64,000 nt of DNA from Rhabdophis nuchalis (GCA_039707465.1 CM077643.1:39766605-39830604); one strand, 5' to 3'; shown: positions 1 through 11,009, counted from the first letter of the stretch. The notes: generated by a model not told the origin, from the sequence alone. A program made the numbers and translations.

Positions 1-1044
1 CTTTTAAATGGAACTAGCAAGCATGAAATCCTACTCCTCTCAAATGTATGTCTCAGTGGAGACATGGAAGAACTGGCAAGAGCAGAGCTAAATGTGTCTT
101 CATTTTCCCTTGTGCTTCATGGCATTGGTCCTGAACTTTGAGGAGGAGAAGTTGAAGTGAATCTAGATCAGATGCCAAAGCATATTCCCTGATATTTCAA
201 AATGTATTTTATTTATCAAATTTAGATCATCCATCTGTTTGACAGAAGGCAACAGTTAAATGTATCTGACAATGTTTATGGGTCCTAAAAGCTAGTTTCT
301 CTGAATGAGAGACTACTCAACATCCTCTGGTAGTATTTAAATAAAGTCAGGAAACACTTTTGCACTGAGATGCACCACTGCAGGCATCTGTACCGAACCA
401 CAGCGACACCAACCTGACAAAAGCTGCATTGTGGTGTCACAATGTCAGTCCCATACTCTCACACCTCCACTGTGATGTTGAATGCATGCATGCAAGGGGC
501 AGAAGTAGTGCATAAAGAAGATGGCCTTGAAGGACAGAAGATCAAAAGATCAACAATCACGTAAATGAAACTGAACCAGACCACAAGATGTAATTGCAAA
601 AGCATCTTAGGCAGTCCACCCTACCCCAAGTTTCATAAAGAAAAAAGAGGGAAGAAGAGTAGCACATTCAAACTTGCAGAACTCTGTTACTATCTCTGTT
701 CTAATAAAAATAAGTGAGGTTTGCCCAGAGTCTGTTTCTTAGTCTGTCCTATTTACATCATAATGTTGCAGCACATTTCATCATTTGCCTTCCCTTGTCC
801 ACCTCTCTTCAAAATATGACCATGACTTTATGGTTTGCTGCAAAGTTTAAGCAACATGATCTTGGATGCTAAGAGTACAAAATAGAGGTGGAGAGAAGAT
901 ATGCATATAGATAAGGGCCCATTCACTGACCACTCTTGTTTGAAAGAAAAGAACAGGATATGCAAATATAACAACAACTATATACACAAATATATAACTG
1001 TACTTTGCATAGTACTTTTATTATATTTGACCAGGTAGAAAAAG
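1..1044. other. Unique AT-rich DNA, no gene seen
   Basis: No long open frame, known repeat end or RNA-like fold was recognised. Composition is ordinary AT-rich vertebrate intergenic DNA. A short ATGCATGCATGC run lies near 482-494. Confidence 0.5.
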
Positions 1045-1052
1045 ATCTAGTG

Positions 1053-1387
1053 CAGTGGTGGTGAACCTTTTAGATACCGAGTGCCCAAACTGCACACGCG
1101 TGCATGCCCAAACTGAAAGATACCTGCGCAAATGCAGGCGCAAACATGCACATGTGTGGACATGCACACACATGCACAGCAGTGTCCCAAAGACCAGTTG
1201 GCCAGCGGGAGGCAGGGCATCCTAACACTGGCAGAGTGGCAAGAGGTAAGATCTTTTTCTTTTGTGAGCTTCTGCTTCACTGTTTGCAGGGAAACACAAA
1301 CTCATAAAAGAAACACCATGGGCAGCTGAACTGGGATAATGGCACATGTGCCAGCAGAGAGGGCATGCCATAGGTTTGCCATCATGG
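1053..1387. mobile_element. hAT-type MITE, 'GGCGAACC' group, copy 1
   Basis: A non-autonomous DNA element without coding capacity. The left end CAGTGGTGGTGAACC and the right end GGTTTGCCATCATGG are imperfect inverted repeats. Flanks ATCTAGTG (1045-1052) and ACCTAATG (1388-1395) match at 6 of 8 positions, consistent with an old 8-bp duplication as made by hAT transposases. The interior is rich in GTGCATGC-like words. Related copies are at 40646-41019 and 55295-55748. Two short overlapping frames inside are not thought to be genes. Confidence 0.7.
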
Positions 1388-1450
1388 ACCTAATGGCTGA
1401 ATAAATACATGCTAAGGTATACTACATTCAATGTTAACTTGGTGAAGGGA

Positions 1451-1501
1451 ATGTATGTATGTATGTATGTATGTATGTATGTATGTATGTATGTATGTAT
1501 T
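1451..1501. repeat. (ATGT)n microsatellite
   Basis: About twelve uninterrupted copies of a four-base unit, in otherwise unique DNA. Confidence 0.97.
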
Positions 1502-2344
1502 GCATGTAATGTTAAGTTATAACATATACCCAGATGATTTGTTTAGTTTCTGGTGCAATGTTTTTGGAGAACTCATTAAATGGATTACATCATAATACAG
1601 GTTAAACATATATTGGGAATATAGCCAAACTGTAGCAGCTTTCAATCTGCAAACTAAAAATTATTGTAAGTAATTCATTTCTACCGTCTCTCTGTCTCTT
1701 ACAAGAATAGTTCTACTTTTTTACTTGATATCCTAGATGCTGCTGCAAGAAATGAAGATGACAGGTTTTGTCCAGGAATCCTTTCTTCAAACTTATAAGA
1801 GACATGACCCTTGGCAGCCATGCATTATGTGTCTGAAGGAGCTATTTCCAGCAGCAGCATAAAGTTTTAACACATTGTAGAAAGTTAGCACCCACCCTTC
1901 TCCTAGAAGAATGACTTTTTTGAGAAATATTAAAAAAAGGAAGGATAAAATATTTTCTCTAAAAGAGAAATAAAAATCCTAAGGGAGACAAAAACTCTGA
2001 GCCCCAGCTCCCTGCCTACAAGCAGATACTAAGCTGAGGCCAGCTTTTAGAAATGCAGGTTGGGTAATCCGTTTCTCCCTGCAGCAAGGTCTGAACAAAG
2101 GTAGGGTAGCCCCTTCATTGCATCAGCCAAACTTCAACCAACCTTAGCTCAGACAAACTCCTAGGATTTGTACACGGCATCATGGGAGTCTGACAATAGC
2201 CAATAGAATACATGTTCTTTGCACAGGAACAGGAAGTTCAAGTGCAAAGCCCAAGAGAAAGTATAAATACTGCCCCCACTCTCAACCCCATGTGATTAGC
2301 TGCACCAGAACAACGAACATCTGCTTCTATTAGTCATCATTTTT
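1502..2344. other. Unique DNA, no gene seen
   Basis: No recognisable coding region or repeat. Short AT-rich and pyrimidine-rich stretches only. Confidence 0.45.
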
Positions 2345-2790
2345 AAAGCGCTCCATGGCTCGGGACCTAGCTATCTGCGGGATCGGATCCTGCCTCATAC
2401 ATCCTCACGGCCGATTCGCTCCCACAGAGAGGGACTTCTCCGGGTGCCGTCCACTAGACTTTGTCAGCGGGCGATGCCCAGGGGAAGGGCTCTCTCTGTG
2501 GCGGGCCCAGCCCTCTGGAACGACCTTCCCCCCGATATTAGAACGACCACGGACTTCCGCTCCTTCCGTCTAAAACTAAAAACACACCTTTTCTGCTTGG
2601 CCGGCCTAGGGTAGTCTCTCTCTATGGGGTTTTAGTTGTTTTAACTGGGAATTTTAGTATGTTAATGGGGTATTTTAGCACAGGTATATGTTTAATTTGT
2701 TTTTAATGTGTTTGTATATTTATTGTTTTAGTTTTTCCCTGTGCACCGCTCCGAGTCCCTATGGGGAGAGGGAGCGGTCAACAAATTAAA
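2345..2790 (+). mobile_element. L2 LINE, 5'-truncated 3' end
   Basis: Encodes the last ~85 residues of the L2 reverse-transcriptase polyprotein, from a K-A-L-H-G motif through S-H-R-E-G-L-L and A-L-W-N-D-L-P to a final L-A-G-L-G, with the stop near 2610. A short 3' UTR follows, ending in the L2 signature TGTGCACCGCTCCGAGTCCC and then an (ATT)n tail. The copy is close in sequence to the full-length element at 41717-46645, so it is probably recent. Confidence 0.85.

Positions 2791-2877
<87 letters not shown>
2791..2877 (+). repeat. (ATT)n tail of L2 copy
   Basis: About 29 ATT units follow the L2 3' UTR directly. L2-clade LINEs commonly end in short tandem repeats, so this tract is probably an expanded tail and not an independent microsatellite. 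The poly-Leu and poly-Ile frames across it are artefacts. Confidence 0.9.
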
Positions 2878-2878
<1 letters not shown>

Positions 2879-3401
2879 TGTTCATCAATAAATGGACCTT
2901 CTTTCCAATCAGCCTACATCCTCCATTTTGTCTCCAGTGCCTTCCTCCCAGCTTGGACCTGAACCTGGACCTGGATATTTCTTCCTACAACATGAAAGCA
3001 AAAAACAAATACTTCATCTTGTAAAGTCTAAATTTAAACCAAGCAAAGATACTGTTTATGAGTCCACCCTATTTGCCTTTGAGGAGACAGTTTATATACC
3101 ACTAAATCTCTCGTTGTGATTTAGCATCTTAGATTGGCATCTTTCGAGAAGGGGGAAATCAAAATCTGAAAGGTGGCAGATCTGGCATCAGAGTCAAAGC
3201 CCTGCTCCTTTAGTACATGCTGTGATGTCATTTAATTGGTTACGTGCTATCAAATTGGCATTGATTATAATCAGCCACATGGAAAGACATTTTTCCAGGA
3301 TGAAGCGGTATTCCACATAAACAGAGGCCAGGTTTCATTCTTAACCCTGCGCCTACCATTCTGCTAATTTTGACTCCATTTGGGCAATCTTATGGCTAGC
3401 C
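2878..3401. other. Unique DNA, no gene seen
   Basis: A 75-codon frame at 2892-3119 has no recognisable motif and is probably chance. Confidence 0.4.
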
Positions 3402-3472
3402 CTGGGTGGGCAAACTTTGCAACTTTAAGTCTGAAGTCCTTCAGACTTAAAGTTGCAAAATTTGCCCACCCG
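3402..3472. mobile_element. Short palindromic foldback element
   Basis: An almost perfect inverted repeat with arms GCAACTTTAAGTCTGAAG and CTTCAGACTTAAAGTTGC and almost no loop. The same arm sequence forms the larger palindromic MITEs at 3788, 13684 and 17939, so this is a minimal version. Terminal words GGGTGGGCAAA and TTTGCCCACCC differ from the larger copies. The target duplication is unclear. Confidence 0.6.
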
Positions 3473-3528
3473 TAAGCTAGACCTTATTGGGGTGTAGCTT
3501 TCAAATCACTGCTCCCCAATGGGTAGAC

Positions 3529-3653
3529 CAATGCTTCTTAACCTCAATATCTTCAACATGTGTGGACTTCAACTACCAGCCTTCCATGCTAGCTGTGGAA
3601 TTCTGGGGTTTGAAGTCCAGATATCTTATAGCTGATGAGGTTGAAAAACACTG
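3529..3653. mobile_element. Palindromic hAT-like MITE, diverged
   Basis: Terminal words CAATGCTTCTTAACCTC and GAGGTTGAAAAACACTG with a self-complementary interior containing GTGGACTTCAACTACCAG. Flanks GGGTAGAC (3521-3528) and AAGTAGAC (3654-3661) agree at 6 of 8 positions. No coding potential. Confidence 0.65.
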
Positions 3654-3787
3654 AAGTAGACTGTTCCGACATGCAACAAAGTGAATGTCAGAACAAATAA
3701 AACAAAGATAAAAAGAAAACAAACCACACACACTGCAGCAAAAGCATAAATTAATATCGTTTCCTAAATAGTACCCATGTTCTAAAC

Positions 3788-3901
3788 CACGGGTCCCCAA
3801 CCTTTGCAACTTTAAGTCTGAAGGACTTCAGCAAAGCTGGCTGGAGAAGTCTGGGAGCTGAAGTCCTTCAGACTTAAAGTTGCAAAGGTTGGGGACCCCT
3901 G
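3788..3901. mobile_element. Palindromic hAT-like MITE
   Basis: A foldback element of 114 bp. The arms run CACGGGTCCCCAACCTTTGC at the left and the near-complement at the right. It is flanked by a perfect 8-bp duplication TTCTAAAC (3780-3787 and 3902-3909). Perfect duplications and arms suggest recent movement. Confidence 0.85.
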
Positions 3902-3909
3902 TTCTAAAC

Positions 3910-4456
3910 TATTCCAACTATTCTTTCTTTCACAGGAAACTGTGAAAATTTGCCCTAACCCAGAGGTAATTTATGCTTATCACTTCCCTTTATCAACTAT
4001 CTCTAGTAGCCAATTAGCTAACTCCTCTCTGTCAACTATCTTCCCCCAGAATCTCTCCTCTTTCCCCATGCAAGATAATATTAACACATTAGGAACACTC
4101 AAACACTACTAAGGGTAGCCATGCCTTTTCGTTTGAATCCATTTCTAAAAGCAACTTCCCTTTTATCACATCTGTGAATGAGAAGGAAAAAGATTTTGAA
4201 TTTCTCAGCCTGGTATTAAAGGACGCTTTTTGGAAAACATGAAAAGGCAATTGCAAGGGGAAAAAAAACCTGGCTCCTAGCCCAGGTGTTCTCTTTCTGT
4301 ATTTTAATTGACACAGAATCTGGGCTTAAAGAGAACTTGGCTATTTTAAAGTTTTCGTTTCTGGGGTTTGAAACTGTAAGAAGCTATGGAAAAATTATCC
4401 TTTGAGTGTATTTTGCTTGAAAATGAGAGGACCACTTTTCCAGGGGTTAGATTAGG
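3910..4456. other. Unique DNA, no gene seen
   Basis: No repeat end or coding pattern recognised. Confidence 0.4.
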
Positions 4457-4776
4457 ATTGATTGATTTGATTTATTTAGATTTATAAAACCACGCCTCTC
4501 TCCCCGAAGGGACTCGGGGCGGTGCACAGGAATTAAAAGACATATAAAACATAACCATCAATAAATATTAAAACCAAATTAAATAATGTTCATCCTGTGC
4601 TAAAAATCTTAAAATCTTAAAAACTATTTCCCCCTAAGATCCAAATAAAACAGATTAGGCTTCAGACTACAGGCTAGGTGAGATGGATTAGGCCAGGCCG
4701 GCCTGATGGAAAAAGTAGGTCTTCAACTTTTGGTGGAAGGAGCGGAGGTCCGTGGTCGTTCTAAGTTCGGAGAACA
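4457..4776 (-). mobile_element. L2 LINE 3' fragment
   Basis: On the plus strand it begins with AT-rich tail sequence, then the complement of the L2 3' signature (CCCCGAAGGGACTCGGGGCG). It ends inside the last coding residues, near the complement of the R-T-x-x-D-L-R-S-F segment. It lacks all catalytic domains. Confidence 0.85.
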
Positions 4777-5424
4777 TAACAGGTTGCTATGGTCATCCCC
4801 TTGGGTGAAATAGGGGTGCACTGCAGGTCCTTGTTGGGTGCTGAGCATGAAATCTCTTTTTCTACACTTATCTCAAGAGATGCTTGGGTAGTGTTGCTTG
4901 AGAAGTGTGTAACTACAGTATTTGCTTGGGATCTTTGCTTTGAAAAGCAATTTAGTCAAATCTCTCCATTTAATTGACCTTTCAGATTGAATGGGGGAGC
5001 CACTTTGAATCACTGAATTGAACTGGATGCCTCACAATCGATTTGAGCACTTCTGCTCATGCAGAAACAATGTTTCCTGAATTGATTTGGAAATCTGAAT
5101 CGCCTCAATTTGATTAGGATGCCAGAATTGAATAGGATTAGTTTTTCTGAACCAATTATAATTGCTAAATTGAATTGGATTGACTTTTCAAAAGCAAAGC
5201 AATTGTTTAGTTAGAGTTCAGTTGATGTACACAGAGCTCATGTTCCCCATCTCATTCCTTCTCTACATATTCATATGATGGAGAATCTGCATACCACAAC
5301 CTACATCTTATGAAATAATGTTTCAATGTAGTTCCTTGAGCTGTTTCCATTCAATGTTTGCATGGTCCTGCTCAGTTTCCACACCAAAGCTAATAGCATC
5401 CTAACCATTTCCTACTTTAGACCT
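4777..5424. other. Unique DNA with AATTGAATTGGA-rich stretch
   Basis: Between about 4985 and 5215 the sequence repeats words such as GAATTGAATTGGATTG. Similar words occur at 53760-53880, so both may be old relics of one repeat family. No terminal structure could be defined and no gene was seen. Confidence 0.35.
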
Positions 5425-6305
5425 TAGCCCCCACAGGAAGGGTTCGCAACTTGGGTGTCCTCCTGGATGCATGGCTGTCGTTAGAAGATCATATGACGGC
5501 TGTCGCCAGGGGGGCTTTTTATCAGGTTCACCTGATTTACCAGTTGCGTCCCTTCCTAGATCGGCATGCCCTACGCACAGTCACTCACGACCTTGTCTCT
5601 TCCCGTCTGGACTAATGCAAAGCTCTCTACATGGGGCTCCCCTTGAAGAGAACCCGGAGGCTTCAACTGGTCCAGGCTGCACGGGTACTTATGGGGGTGA
5701 TGCGACGCTCCCATGTAACACCCCTCCTGCGCGAGCTACACTGGCTTCCGGTGGTTTTCTGGGTGCGATTCAAGGTGTTGGTTACCATCTTTAAAGCGCT
5801 CCATGGCTTAGGACCCGGGTACCTACGAGATCGCCTTCTGCCACCGAGAGCCTCCCACCGGCCTGTACGCTCCCATAGAGAGGGTCTCCTCATGGTGCCC
5901 TCGGCTAGACAATGTCGACTGGCGACACCCAGGGGGAGAGCCTTCTCCGTGGGAGCACCGGTCCTCCTGAACGAATTGCCCCCGGAATTAAGAACTATCC
6001 CTGACTTACGCACCTTCCGCCGCAATCTCAAAACCTTTCTCTTTCAACAAGCTGGGCTGGCATAAAGCATGATTCTTAAAAAAATTTAATTTACATTTCT
6101 ATTACTTTAATTAGGGTTAGTTTTGGGTTTTTTTACACATTTTGGCCAATATTTTAATTGTGTCTTTTAAAAGCTTTTAAAATATATAACCTTTATATAT
6201 TTGTTTTTATATATTTACATATTTTTAAAAATTTTGGCTGTACACCGCCCTGAGTCCTTTGGGAGTAGGGCAGTATAAAAAACCAATAAACTCTAAACTC
6301 TAAAC
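5425..6305 (+). mobile_element. L2 LINE, 5'-truncated copy
   Basis: Starts within the region after the RT catalytic core (R-N-L-G-V-L-L-D type) and keeps the L2 C-terminal region with one or more frameshifts. The main frame at 5631-6065 reads through L-Q-L-V-Q, H-W-L-P-V, H-R-E-G-L and L-N-E-L-P-P to Q-Q-A-G-L-A. The 3' end is CTGTACACCGCCCTGAGTCC followed by a degenerate ACTCTAA tail. Dead as a source of protein. Confidence 0.85.
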
Positions 6306-6745
6306 TTGAAAATATTTATTTATTTATTTTATTTTATCAAATTTATACCCCGCCCTTCTCCTTGTTAGGACCCAGGGCGGCACACAGGCATCATTAAAAA
6401 CCATTACAAAACAATACAAACTCTTAAAAGCATATTAAATTAACCTAAAACCCATGCTAAAACCCTTTAAAACCCTAAAAATTTAAAATTTATAAATATA
6501 GTCAGAAACGGGGGGCTACGCTAGGCCGGCTTGTTGGAATAGATATGTCTTCAAGCGTTGGCGGAAGAGGTGGAGGTCCGAGATGGTACGAAGGTTGGGG
6601 GGTAGGTCGTTCCAGAGGGCCGGGCCCGCCACAGAGAAGGACCTTCCCCTGGGTGTCGCCAACCGGCATTGCCCGGCCGACGGCACCCTGAGAAGGCCCT
6701 CTCTGTGGAAGCAGATCGGACGAAGGGATGTATGATGCATATAGT
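6306..6745 (-). mobile_element. L2 LINE 3' fragment, second subfamily
   Basis: Begins on the plus strand with a (TTTA)n-like tail and the alternative L2 3' end CCCCGCCCTTCTCCTTGTTA. Coding remnant at 6516-6740 covers the last ~74 residues, ending Q-Q-A-G-L-A. It lies tail to tail with the previous plus-strand copy. Confidence 0.85.
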
Positions 6746-7019
6746 CATGAAAAATAGATTTTCACTGTTAGCCTTGCAAGGTAGTCTAGGCCGGGTATTT
6801 CTCCCCATTTCCTTTACTCTCTGGAAAATTAGCAAATGTCCCTTCTGAAATGTTTCCTGCTCCTGCTCCTTCTTTAGGCTGGAATACCTTGTATGTGCTG
6901 GTTGGCAAGTCTCACGCTCTCCCTCCTGTCTCCCAAGGTCATTCCCAGATACCATTACAATGCCTGACTCTTGATCAGGAGTGACAACATGTGGCCTATA
7001 GCACACATGTGTCTTGTCC
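6746..7019. other. No gene seen; possibly internal part of LTR element
   Basis: A minus-strand frame (part of 6551-7036) is rich in Glu, Lys and Gln upstream of the L2 junction. It could be a gag-like start next to the LTR-like region at 7020-7700, but no motif proves this. Confidence 0.25.
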
Positions 7020-7700
7020 CTCTCCCCCACACACATAATTGTGGTTTAGTGGGCTTATGAACAATTCCCAGCAACTCCCTTCACCAAAACCCCAGAACTG
7101 TCCCAATTAAGTCCAGCTACAAGTAGACCAATGCTAATCCACAGAGAAATGGGCAATGAGTTCACAAGGCACTTGAAAGCTTTCCAATCAAAATAAAACA
7201 ACCAGGCAAAAATAAATCCACGACCCAAGACAGTTCACAAGGCAAGAAAAGTCCAAAGTTCACAAGACACAATCCAAGTCAAGGTACGGGGTCATTCCAA
7301 AGCAAGGATAGAATCACAATGACTAGAAAACACACAGCTAGGAAACAAACAGCATTACCCATTGTCCCCACCATTACCTCTATCTGTCTGCTGTGCTAAA
7401 TAGCCATCTTCTGGTGCAGCCCATCAAGAAGGGTGAGGTCCCCCCCCCCATGAGTAATCTGGCTGACCTTCTCTGCTCATGCCTTTTCTCTATGTTCTTG
7501 GATCAATTGCAGAAGGCAGTTCCTCTTCCTCATCATGGAGTAGCTGCAGCTTCATGCTTTCCCCACCTGATGCCTCACGGCTGCCCTGCTGCAGTTGTGC
7601 TTTAGAAAATCCCTTTCAGATGGATGCTTGGAGCCACTGACCAAATCCCCTCCTGATTAGCCTGGAACTGGTTCGTCCTCCTCCAAGTTGACATCTAGAG
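7020..7700 (-). mobile_element. Probable LTR remnant with coding-like U3
   Basis: Read on the minus strand, this region has features of a gypsy- or retrovirus-type LTR. At 7535-7449 an acidic run (D-E-E-E-E-L-P) is followed, after one frame change, by a basic run (E-K-R-H-E-Q-R-R-S-A-R-L-L). Further on are TTTAG and a long stretch of CTTGACTTGG / CTTGTGAACTTTGG words of the kind seen in R/U5. The solo LTR at 31800-32294 has a similar acidic-then-basic module. Exact TG...CA ends and a target duplication were not found, so the class is uncertain. Confidence 0.3.
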
Positions 7701-8282
7701 AGGTATCTGGGGAAGCATCTAGGGGAGTCAACACAACCTGTAATTCATTTCCCAAAATGCTTTCCAAAGTTTCCAAAGCTAACCTTTTGATGACGTGCTG
7801 AGAAGGAATAACTCCATTCTGTTTTGCATTCATCTCTGCTTCATGTACTCTGTAATATTTCCTATTCCCCATTTTAAGAGACACCGGAAAAGTTTCAAAG
7901 AAGGACAATGAGAAAGATTAAAGGAACTGGGTATGCTTTCTTCTCCTTATCTAATGGTCTTAGGTTAGAGGACATGAGATTCTTTTTGCTTTTATTTTTT
8001 TTTAAAAACTTGTTAATGGGAAGCACAGTTGGTGAGCCAGTTACCCAAAGGGGTCCTCTTTGTTAGATGTCTTCAAGTCATCTTTACTTTAGATTCTTGT
8101 AATGAGCTATGATTACATGATTCCTACCTCACTTTACAATTCCATATCTAGCTACTCAAAGTTGTTATCAGTCCTTGAACATCTTTATATTCACTGTAAC
8201 GTATTCAAACAATGTATATTTTTATACCCTGGGAAACTACAATGACCACTAGCTTAGGTAATCAGTTCCTGTATACCAGGAG
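7701..8282. other. No firm feature
   Basis: An 83-codon minus-strand frame (7657-7908) ends in an acidic tail and may continue the LTR-like element upstream. Around 7905-7985 there is a weak resemblance to an old CR1 C-terminal region. Neither is firm. Confidence 0.3.
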
Positions 8283-8500
8283 TCTCCAACCTTTGCAACT
8301 TTAAGTATGAAGGACTCCAGAGGGTGAAAAACAGCCCTATGGGCAACCCAGAAGTTCTGGAATAGTGACTTCTGGTTTGTCCATAGGGCCATTTTTTGGC
8401 CTCCGGAGCCTTCAGGAGGCTTCCCTGAGTGTGGAAAACAGCCCTACGGACAACCCGAAAGTGACTTCCGGTTCACAACCTTTTTTTTAAAACATCACTG
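8283..8500. mobile_element. Partial foldback MITE with internal repeats
   Basis: The left end CCAGGAGTCTCCAACCTTTG matches the palindromic MITE group. The interior differs, with two copies of GAAAACAGCCCTA-type sequence and CCGGAAGT-like inverted words. A right terminus could not be fixed. Confidence 0.45.
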
Positions 8501-8690
8501 CCATTATTAAGTTAGTAGCATGGTTGTTAAGTGAATCTGGCTTACTCATATCTTTGTCAGAAGGTAGCAAAAAATGATCCCATGACCCCGGGATACTTCA
8601 ACCATCACAAATATGAGTCAGTTGCCAAGCATCTGAATGTTAATCATGTGACTATGAGGATGCTACAATAGTTGTAAGCAGATCCCAAAT
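8501..8690 (+). mobile_element. Fragment of TIR DNA element
   Basis: Contains GTTGTTAAGTGAATCTGGCT, a CCATGACCCCGGGA-like block and TGAGTCAGTTGCCAAGC. I associate these with a squamate DNA repeat whose ends read GACTACCTGTA. The matching end of the same element appears at 10002-10096, so a MITE and then a 1.1 kb insertion separated the halves. Confidence 0.45.
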
Positions 8691-8725
8691 CCCACTCCTG
8701 GCTGGCCCAGCCAACCCACCCTGCC
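8691..8725 (+). mobile_element. Left part of hAT MITE, 'GGTGGGATTC' group
   Basis: Short remnant containing GGCTGGCCCAGCCAACCCAC. Its right part resumes at 9830. The related copy at 63145-63568 has corresponding sequence without the 1.1 kb insertion. Confidence 0.45.
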
Positions 8726-8894
8726 TTTTGCAAAAATTCTCCTGAGGCCAAACTAAACTATTATGATTAGGAAAGAAAGGAAAAACTTGGCCTGCATCTC
8801 AAATTTAATAAAGATGTCAAGCAGGCTTTTGACAAGAAAGCGTTCCACAAAACATATAAACCTGCTGAGTACGGAACTCTAAATTATCTAATAT

Positions 8895-9120
8895 AGGTCG
8901 GGATGCTAGAGATAAAGAAACATGGCATCGCTTCTGGAAAGGTCCTGAGCAAGCTAACCATTCCTCTTAGGTATATATGCTTGATTGTTAGCAGTAAAAG
9001 GAAAGGAGGCTGCCAAAGAACCATCAAAGTGGACACTAGCCAGAACACAGAACAACTCAAAGAAGCAATGCAAGATCGGAAGACATGGAGAGACCTGGCC
9101 CATAGAATTGTAAGAGTATG
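8895..9120 (+). pseudogene. Possible LINE ORF C-terminal remnant
   Basis: A 72-codon frame (8903-9121) ends T-W-R-D-L-A-H-R-I-V-R-V before a stop. A D-R-x-x-W-R ending occurs at the C terminus of several non-LTR retrotransposon proteins, so this may be a 3' ORF remnant. In copy B the end is lost through a ~24-bp deletion between short direct repeats. Family not identified. Confidence 0.3.
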
Positions 9121-9123
9121 ACA

Positions 9124-9600
9124 TGTAGAGACATCCAGAAACTCTGGAAAAAGTGCAGAGAAGAGCAACCAAGATGATTAGGGGACTGGAGGCTAAAACA
9201 TATGAAGAACGGTTGCAGGAACTGGGTATGTCTAGTTTGATGAAGAGAAAGACCAGGGGAGACATGATAGCAGTGTTCCGATATCTCAGAGGGTGCCACA
9301 AAGAAGAGGGAGTCAAACTATTCTCCAAGGCACCTGGGGGCAGGACAAGAAGCAATGGGTGGAAACTAATCAAGGAGAGAAGCAACTTAGAACTGAGGAG
9401 ACATTTCCTGACAGTTAGAACAATTAACCTCTGGAACAGCTTGCCTCCAGAAGTTGTGAATGCCCCAACACTGGAAGTCTTTAAGAAGATGTTGGATAGC
9501 CATTTGTCTTAAATGGTATAGGGTTCCTGCCCACGCAGGGGGTTGGACTAGAAGACCTACAAGATCCCTTCCAACTCTGCTATTGTATTGTATTGTATAT
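9124..9600 (+). mobile_element. CR1 LINE 3' end
   Basis: The 119-codon frame 9153-9512 is the CR1 RT C-terminal region: R-A-T-K-M-I-R-G-L-E, E-R-L-Q-E-L-G, R-G-D-M-I-A-V-F, R-S-N-G-W-K-L and S-L-P-P-E-V-V. The 3' UTR has GGTTGGACTAGAAGACCT and CCTTCCAACTCTGC followed by a TATTG-type tail. It is severely 5'-truncated. The 25-bp flank at 9598 resembles sequence on the other side of the paired CR1 in copy B. Confidence 0.9.
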
Positions 9601-9649
9601 AAATGGACACTTTCATCACCATCATCATTATCCTTTACTTTAAATCAGG

Positions 9650-9718
9650 AATGTCCAACCACGGCAACTTTAAGAGTTGCGGACTTTAACTCTGAGAATT
9701 CCCCAGCTAGTATGGATT
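9650..9718. mobile_element. Half of palindromic MITE
   Basis: Contains GGCAACTTTAAGAGTTGCGG and GAGAATTCCCCAGC, one arm of the foldback group. The partner arm is missing. The same half occurs in copy B at about 14518-14585. Confidence 0.55.
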
Positions 9719-9829
9719 GCATAAAGGTAAAGGTTCTCCTCACACATATGTGCTAGTTGTTCCTGACTCTAGGAGGTGGTGCTCATCTCTGTTTCAAAGT
9801 CGAAGAGCCAGCACTGTCCGAAGACGTCC
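9719..9829 (-). mobile_element. Sauria-type SINE, 3' half
   Basis: Complement of the tail region: AAAGGTAAAGG, then CACATATGTGCTAGTTGTTC and the GTTTCAAAG...GAAGAGCCAGC block. It stops abruptly at ACGTCC where the duplicated segment ends. The tRNA-like head is absent. Confidence 0.8.
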
Positions 9830-10000
9830 ACCCACCCTGCCCCTCTCAGGAGTCCCCATGTGGCTCATTTTGTATGCAGGTAGGTGCAGGGTGCACACAG
9901 AAGCTTGGGGAGGGCAAAAATGCCCCTCACCATGGTGCAGGAGGCTTACTAGTCCACACCCACCATGGCCACGGCCACCCAATAACTGGGCAGAGAACTT
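9830..10000 (+). mobile_element. Right part of hAT MITE, 'GGTGGGATTC' group
   Basis: Continues the element begun at 8691: GCCCCTCTCAGG, then GGGCAAAAATGCCCCTCACC and ACTGGGCAGAGAACTTGG. The block order matches 63145-63568. The right terminal inverted repeat is missing. Confidence 0.5.
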
Positions 10001-10096
10001 GGTTGTAAGTGTAAGTTGTAAGACATTTCTTTCAGTGTTGTAACTTCAAGTGCTTACTAAACAAGCTGTTGTTAAGTCCAGCATTACCTGTAACGA
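10001..10096 (+). mobile_element. Right end of TIR DNA element
   Basis: TTCAGTGTTGTAACTT and AACAAGCTGTTGTTAAGTCC with final TACCTGTA match the right end of the repeat whose left part is at 8501-8690. Confidence 0.4.
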
Positions 10097-10147
10097 GATA
10101 ACCATTTTATTTAACCGCATGTAAAAGAACACCAGTTCCCTGGTTTT

Positions 10148-10862
10148 GACTTATGGTAATTTAGTTTAGTTTATTCGATTTATATACTGCCCTATTTCAC
10201 CTAAAAGGGACTCAGGGCGGTGCACAGAAAGATAAAAATCCAACAATACAATACAAAATATAAAAAACAATTAAATTATTAAATCTGTGCTAAAATTGGA
10301 TAAATAAATTTAAAACCAATAAATATCAAAATTTAAAATTATTCCCTAGTCTATGTCAAGCCGACTAGATGAAAGAAATGTGCTTTTAACATCCGACAGA
10401 AGAGTCGTAGGTCCGTGATGGTACGGATATCGGGGGGCAGGTCGTTCCAGAGTGCCGGACCCGCCACAGAGAAGGCTCTTTCCCTGGGAGCCGCCAACCA
10501 GCATTGACCGGCTGACGGCACCCTGAGAAGGCCCACTCTGTGGGAGCAGACAGGTCGAAGGGAGGTATGTGGTAGGAGGTGGTGTCTCAAGTAACCAGGA
10601 CCCGTGCCATGGAGCGCTTTAAAGATGGTGACTAGCACCTTGAAGCGCACCCGGAAGACCACAGGCAGCCAGTGCAGCTTACGCAGGAGAGGTGTTACAT
10701 GGGAGTAACGAGAAACTCCCAGAATCCCCCGCGCAGCCGCATTCTGCACTAGCTGGAGTCTCCGGGTGCACCTCAAGGGGAGCCCCATGTAGAGGGCGTT
10801 ACAGTAGTCCAGGCGGGAAATAACGAGGGCTTTAGTGACCGTGCGTAGGGCATCCCTTAAGG
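10148..10862 (-). mobile_element. L2 LINE 3' fragment
   Basis: Minus-strand copy truncated 5' of L-R-T-V-T-K-A-L. The open part of 10351-10959 encodes [22 protein letters not shown] and A-L-W-N-D-L-P and ends H-L-V-G-L-T. No polymerase active site is present. It remains one long frame, so it is fairly young. Confidence 0.88.
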
Positions 10863-11009
10863 ACTTAAGCCAACAGCAGTTCAAGAACTGAAGAAAAAAG
10901 CCTAAACACTCGCTTTTTTCATCCTGATGAACTAACAAGCTATGGCAAAAGGTGAGCATTTTTTAAAATGAAACCCTCAGTGTTGTTCTGGAGGAAATCC
11001 CTACCTCCC
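10863..11009. other. Unique DNA
   Basis: Flank of the L2 insertion, no feature seen. Confidence 0.4.

Larger units (their letters stand above)
8726..9829 (+). repeat. Inverted duplicate copy A
   Basis: This 1.1 kb segment is nearly the reverse complement of 14403-15478. It includes a non-repeat part (8726-9123), a CR1 end, a half MITE and 3' half of a Sauria SINE. It is flanked by a 12-bp direct repeat ACCCACCCTGCC (8714-8725 and 9830-9841), so it looks like a single insertion. The SINE is cut here but complete in copy B, so A is the derived copy. Confidence 0.7.

Noticed and set aside
2741..3024. Poly-Leu and poly-Ile frames
   Set aside because: Translations of the (ATT)n tail of an L2 copy; also at 30689-30892.
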